The translations under genes were made by a program, and so were the position numbers. Of a stretch of 64,000 nucleotides of DNA, positions 55,866 through 64,000 are shown piece by piece. The notes beneath the pieces were generated by a model. It was not told where the DNA came from and ran no database searches. It was given only the letters and a program-made list of their open reading frames with translations. Numbering within the stretch: the stretch's first letter is position 1; the number at the start of each line of letters is the position of its first letter. The stretch is from the NCBI RefSeq assembly GCF_019097595.1, contig NC_080726.1, positions 15,227,705 through 15,291,704 on the forward strand. Reading direction: 5' to 3'. The stretch comes from Hemibagrus wyckioides. Its lineage: Eukaryota > Chordata > Actinopteri > Siluriformes > Bagridae.

Positions 55866-55870
<5 letters not shown>
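54619..55870 (-). mobile_element. Full-length Tc1-like transposon, copy 2 (1252 bp)
   Basis: It has the same ends and the same length as the element at 48691-49942 and the same orientation. The right inverted repeat differs by one base (tactttgggc for tacttttggc). It also sits inside a (TA)n array. Its transposase is broken (separate entry). Confidence 0.97.
54703..55734 (-). pseudogene. Tc1-family transposase with two nonsense codons
   Basis: Colinear with the open frame in copy 1 and without net indels: the three open pieces (55962-55237, 55221-54967, 54960-54703) share one frame. The first stop replaces the Arg after FSIWQSDG (a CGA-to-TGA change typical of CpG decay, at 55236-55234). The second replaces the Lys of RSIKTW (54966-54964). 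All three catalytic acidic residues are still readable, and here the residues LWSDESRF, FGGGGIM and APVHKA keep the family form that copy 1 has lost. Confidence 0.93.

Positions 55871-55951
<81 letters not shown>
55871..55951. repeat. (TA)n microsatellite at right end of Tc1-like copy 2
   Basis: About 80 bp of TA repeats directly after the transposon. Confidence 0.97.
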
Positions 55952-55953
<2 letters not shown>

Positions 55954-57340
55954 GTCTGCCATTGAATAGTATTTCTTCTTTTAACATAATTGAATTTTAT
56001 GTCATTTCCTCATATAGTTTAATTTAAATTCCACAAACAAGTGGTAATGGGTGTGTGCACATAAAAGACAGTGGCAGAGTTAATATATTTAGCTTATCTG
56101 TACTATGATTTGCGTGAAGCATTCATAAATATCTGTTTCTACATTATTTCTTCAAAGCTTTCCATCTAGTCTCATGTATAGTGCATGAGGATCGGTCTGT
56201 TAGACCCCAAAGCTATATGCAGAGTGCAAATACTGACTATGTATGAGACAATCACTGCATGACTAATTTTATGTGAGGCATCTTTTCTGATCCAAAGCTC
56301 ATAAAAGTACCAAACATGACATTTCATTTGATTTGTGATTCAACTGATTCAATAGACTAGTCCTACCGGTGTGATGGTGGCAGAGCTGAATAGAGCAGGC
56401 GTGTCATACCCATTCAAACTGAGGCGATGTGTCTCCTCACATTGTGCTCTGTAGGTCATTTGATTGCAATTTAATTTAATCAGTTGTAATCTAAATTCAT
56501 TAGCAATAGGACAATGGCAGAATTGTGGCACAGCTGACACACTGATAGCCGCCCCTGAAATAAGCCCTGCCACCTTAACTCACTAATCTCAAAAAACACC
56601 CTTGAAGAGATCTATTTCATCTATGCTATACTTGCAGGGAGCATCACACTCAACTCATATTGATTTCATGTGTGATATTTTGACCAAAAGTATTCTGAGT
56701 GTATTAGGAACTAGAGAAGAACTATGCAGCCAGCTAATGTCTTTTATAGGGTCCTTTATTTCGCTAATAAAATATTCTGCAAATACAACTTTGTCCTATA
56801 TAAATGGCTAATCAGGCCATTCCACCCCTGATTGCGCTCTTGATTCTCATATCAGATGCACCAGAAAGAAAATTTGTCCTTTTTTTCACAATCAGTAAAG
56901 AAAATTAGTCAAACATGTAAAGGTTCGCGATGACTAAATGTAATTTTAGTATCATTTCACTTTTAAAGGACAGTTTGATCTCTTTTAACATTAATATCTG
57001 TCTGATATCTATCTGCTGTCTGTCGATCCCAGAGGTCAGTGAGGCACAGCCAGGTATGCATGATTTTCTTCAATATATGGTCACCGATGTCATTTTTACA
57101 TGTATTGTTGAATTCTTATAATAGATAGTGAACCTAATTGATGGCTCACTTGTACTGAATGTGTGTATGCAAGTCAGTTTACTGTACTTAAGGACAATGG
57201 AAAGTTTAGGACTTAAACTGCCCTATTCACATAGTGCCTAGCATTGAATAAATCTGTCCATGGAATTGACGTGATGTCCCTTATAAAGAGGTCACATGCT
57301 GCAAAAGTGTGAGAACCCCTGAAGTAGCCTAGTAAGCAAC
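55952..57340. other. Intergenic DNA upstream of sez6, nothing recognised
   Basis: AT-rich; no gene or named repeat. Confidence 0.45.
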
Positions 57341-57347
57341 GAAAACA

Positions 57348-57357
57348 GCGCATGCGC
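57348..57357. promoter_or_regulatory. NRF1-type palindrome GCGCATGCGC
   Basis: A perfect GCGCATGCGC about 650 bp before the sez6 start codon, at the upstream edge of the GC-rich leader. This is the consensus core for nuclear respiratory factor 1; use is inferred from the motif alone. Confidence 0.4.
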
Positions 57358-57539
57358 AGTTTCCACTACTTAAATTGCCTCGCGTAAAATTGTAGAAAAT
57401 TGTAAAAAAAAAAATATTACGTTAAAACTGCAGGTCATTCGCTGTCTCTCAATTAGCATAGGTGGTAAATAATATTTAAAACTTTTTCTGGGCTGTAGCT
57501 TTGGGTAATGTAAAAAAAATAATGAAATAGGATATATTT

Positions 57540-58003
57540 GTGAATGCGGTGACGGACACGGAGCCCCTCAGAGCTGAGCGCGTACAGTATGGTGCAGTAC
57601 TGGAGGCGCGTAAACGAGGGCACTATTAGATTATGTACGGTACGAAGTTGGCGCGCGGCTGAAGCCGTTCCGCTTTCTAACGCTAGGAGCCCAAACGGCG
57701 GCGGCGCTCAGCCTCAAAGCGGCTTAGCGCGCGCACACATTTCATCATTCCCCGCTCCTTCTACTTTTATTATAGTTAAGAGATCCGAGCAGCTCAGAGC
57801 TCAGCTTGAGAGATCGGAGGTCCCACTGCGAGGGTGTGTGTGTATGTGTGTGTGTGTGTGTGTGTGCGTGCGCGTGGTCGGGTGTGCATGCGTGTGCGTG
57901 TTTGGGTTTTGTTTGAGGGGAAGAGACCAGCGCCTGTTTATTTGAGCAAAGTGTTTTAACACGAGGACGCATCGCTCCGTCCTCTGGAAAAGGAGACCAA
58001 AGC
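57540..58003 (+). promoter_or_regulatory. CpG-rich promoter/5' leader of sez6
   Basis: CpG density rises sharply from about 57545 (ggtgacggacacgg, gaggcgcgtaaacg, ttggcgcgcggctg, aacggcggcggcgc, ttagcgcgcgcaca) in an otherwise CpG-poor window. That marks an unmethylated promoter or leader. It holds a GT-rich tract (57834-57905) and at least one upstream ATG (57589). No TATA box was seen. The transcription start cannot be placed exactly. Confidence 0.6.
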
Positions 58004-58079
58004 ATGAAGGGAGCGGAGGGGTTTTACAGACCGAAGATGCTTCTCTTGATCACGGTAGTGATGATCGCACCGGGAAAAG
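58004..58079 (+). CDS. sez6: First coding exon, signal peptide; seizure-related 6 homolog (sez6) by synteny
   Basis: ATG at 58004 opens 25 codons plus one base before the donor gtaaga: a short charged start (MKGAEGFYRPK), then a hydrophobic core MLLLITVVMIAPGKG typical of a secretion signal. Met12 could be an alternative start giving a shorter signal peptide. SEZ6 is a neuronal type I membrane protein with CUB and Sushi domains; its first exon carries just the signal peptide and is followed by a large intron. The gene name rests on this layout and on the human order SEZ6-PIPOX-MYO18A with matching orientations; no CUB or Sushi exon lies in the window. Which teleost sez6 copy this is stays open. 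Confidence 0.65.

Positions 58080-64000
<5,921 letters not shown>

Noticed and set aside
57589..57945. 118-codon frame upstream of the sez6 start
   Set aside because: It crosses the GC-rich leader and a GT microsatellite (C/V repeats), and ends before the signal-peptide exon. Treated as leader with an upstream ATG.

Overview
The window reads as nuclear DNA of a ray-finned (teleost) fish. It is AT-rich, has large introns with GT-AG splice sites, carries several Tc1-like DNA transposons and fragments of fish non-LTR retrotransposons, and is dense in (TA)n, (CA)n, (CT)n and (TATC)n microsatellites. I cannot fix the species from sequence alone. There is no CRISPR array, operon or other prokaryotic feature, and I found no new defence-type or enzymatic system.

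Three genes are supported. (1) 1356-20929, plus strand: the 3' part of an unconventional myosin XVIIIa gene (myo18a). Sixteen exons are visible. They encode most of the tail coiled coil, a short acidic/WLSKNKG linker, and a large Ser/Arg/Lys-rich terminal exon. A second candidate terminal exon lies at 21713 and poly(A) signals near 23620 and 23677. (2) 44945-32676, minus strand: a complete eight-exon pipox gene (peroxisomal sarcosine/pipecolate oxidase, 378 aa) with both FAD-site motifs and the flavin-linking Cys, but without a visible C-terminal peroxisomal targeting tripeptide. (3) 58004 onward, plus strand: a first coding exon with a signal peptide, preceded by a GC-rich leader. It fits sez6, mainly because the human locus also runs SEZ6-PIPOX-MYO18A with the same relative orientations. 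The rest of that gene would lie beyond the window.

Layout: 1-23.7 kb myo18a 3' half; 23.7-32.5 kb intergenic DNA between the convergent myo18a and pipox 3' ends, with decayed Tc1-like and L2-like pieces; 32.7-44.9 kb pipox with repeat-filled introns; 45-57.5 kb intergenic DNA between the divergent pipox and sez6 starts, with two 1252-bp Tc1-like transposons of equal length (one ORF open, one with two nonsense codons); 57.5-64 kb sez6 leader, exon 1 and part of intron 1.

The three genes share no pathway: a cytoskeletal scaffold myosin, a peroxisomal amine oxidase and a neuronal membrane protein. Their grouping is conserved synteny. The points most worth checking are the alternative C-termini of myo18a (including a last exon open in two frames), the missing peroxisomal signal in pipox, a pipox splice donor that is the edge of a (GT)n microsatellite, and the nested or recently moved transposons.
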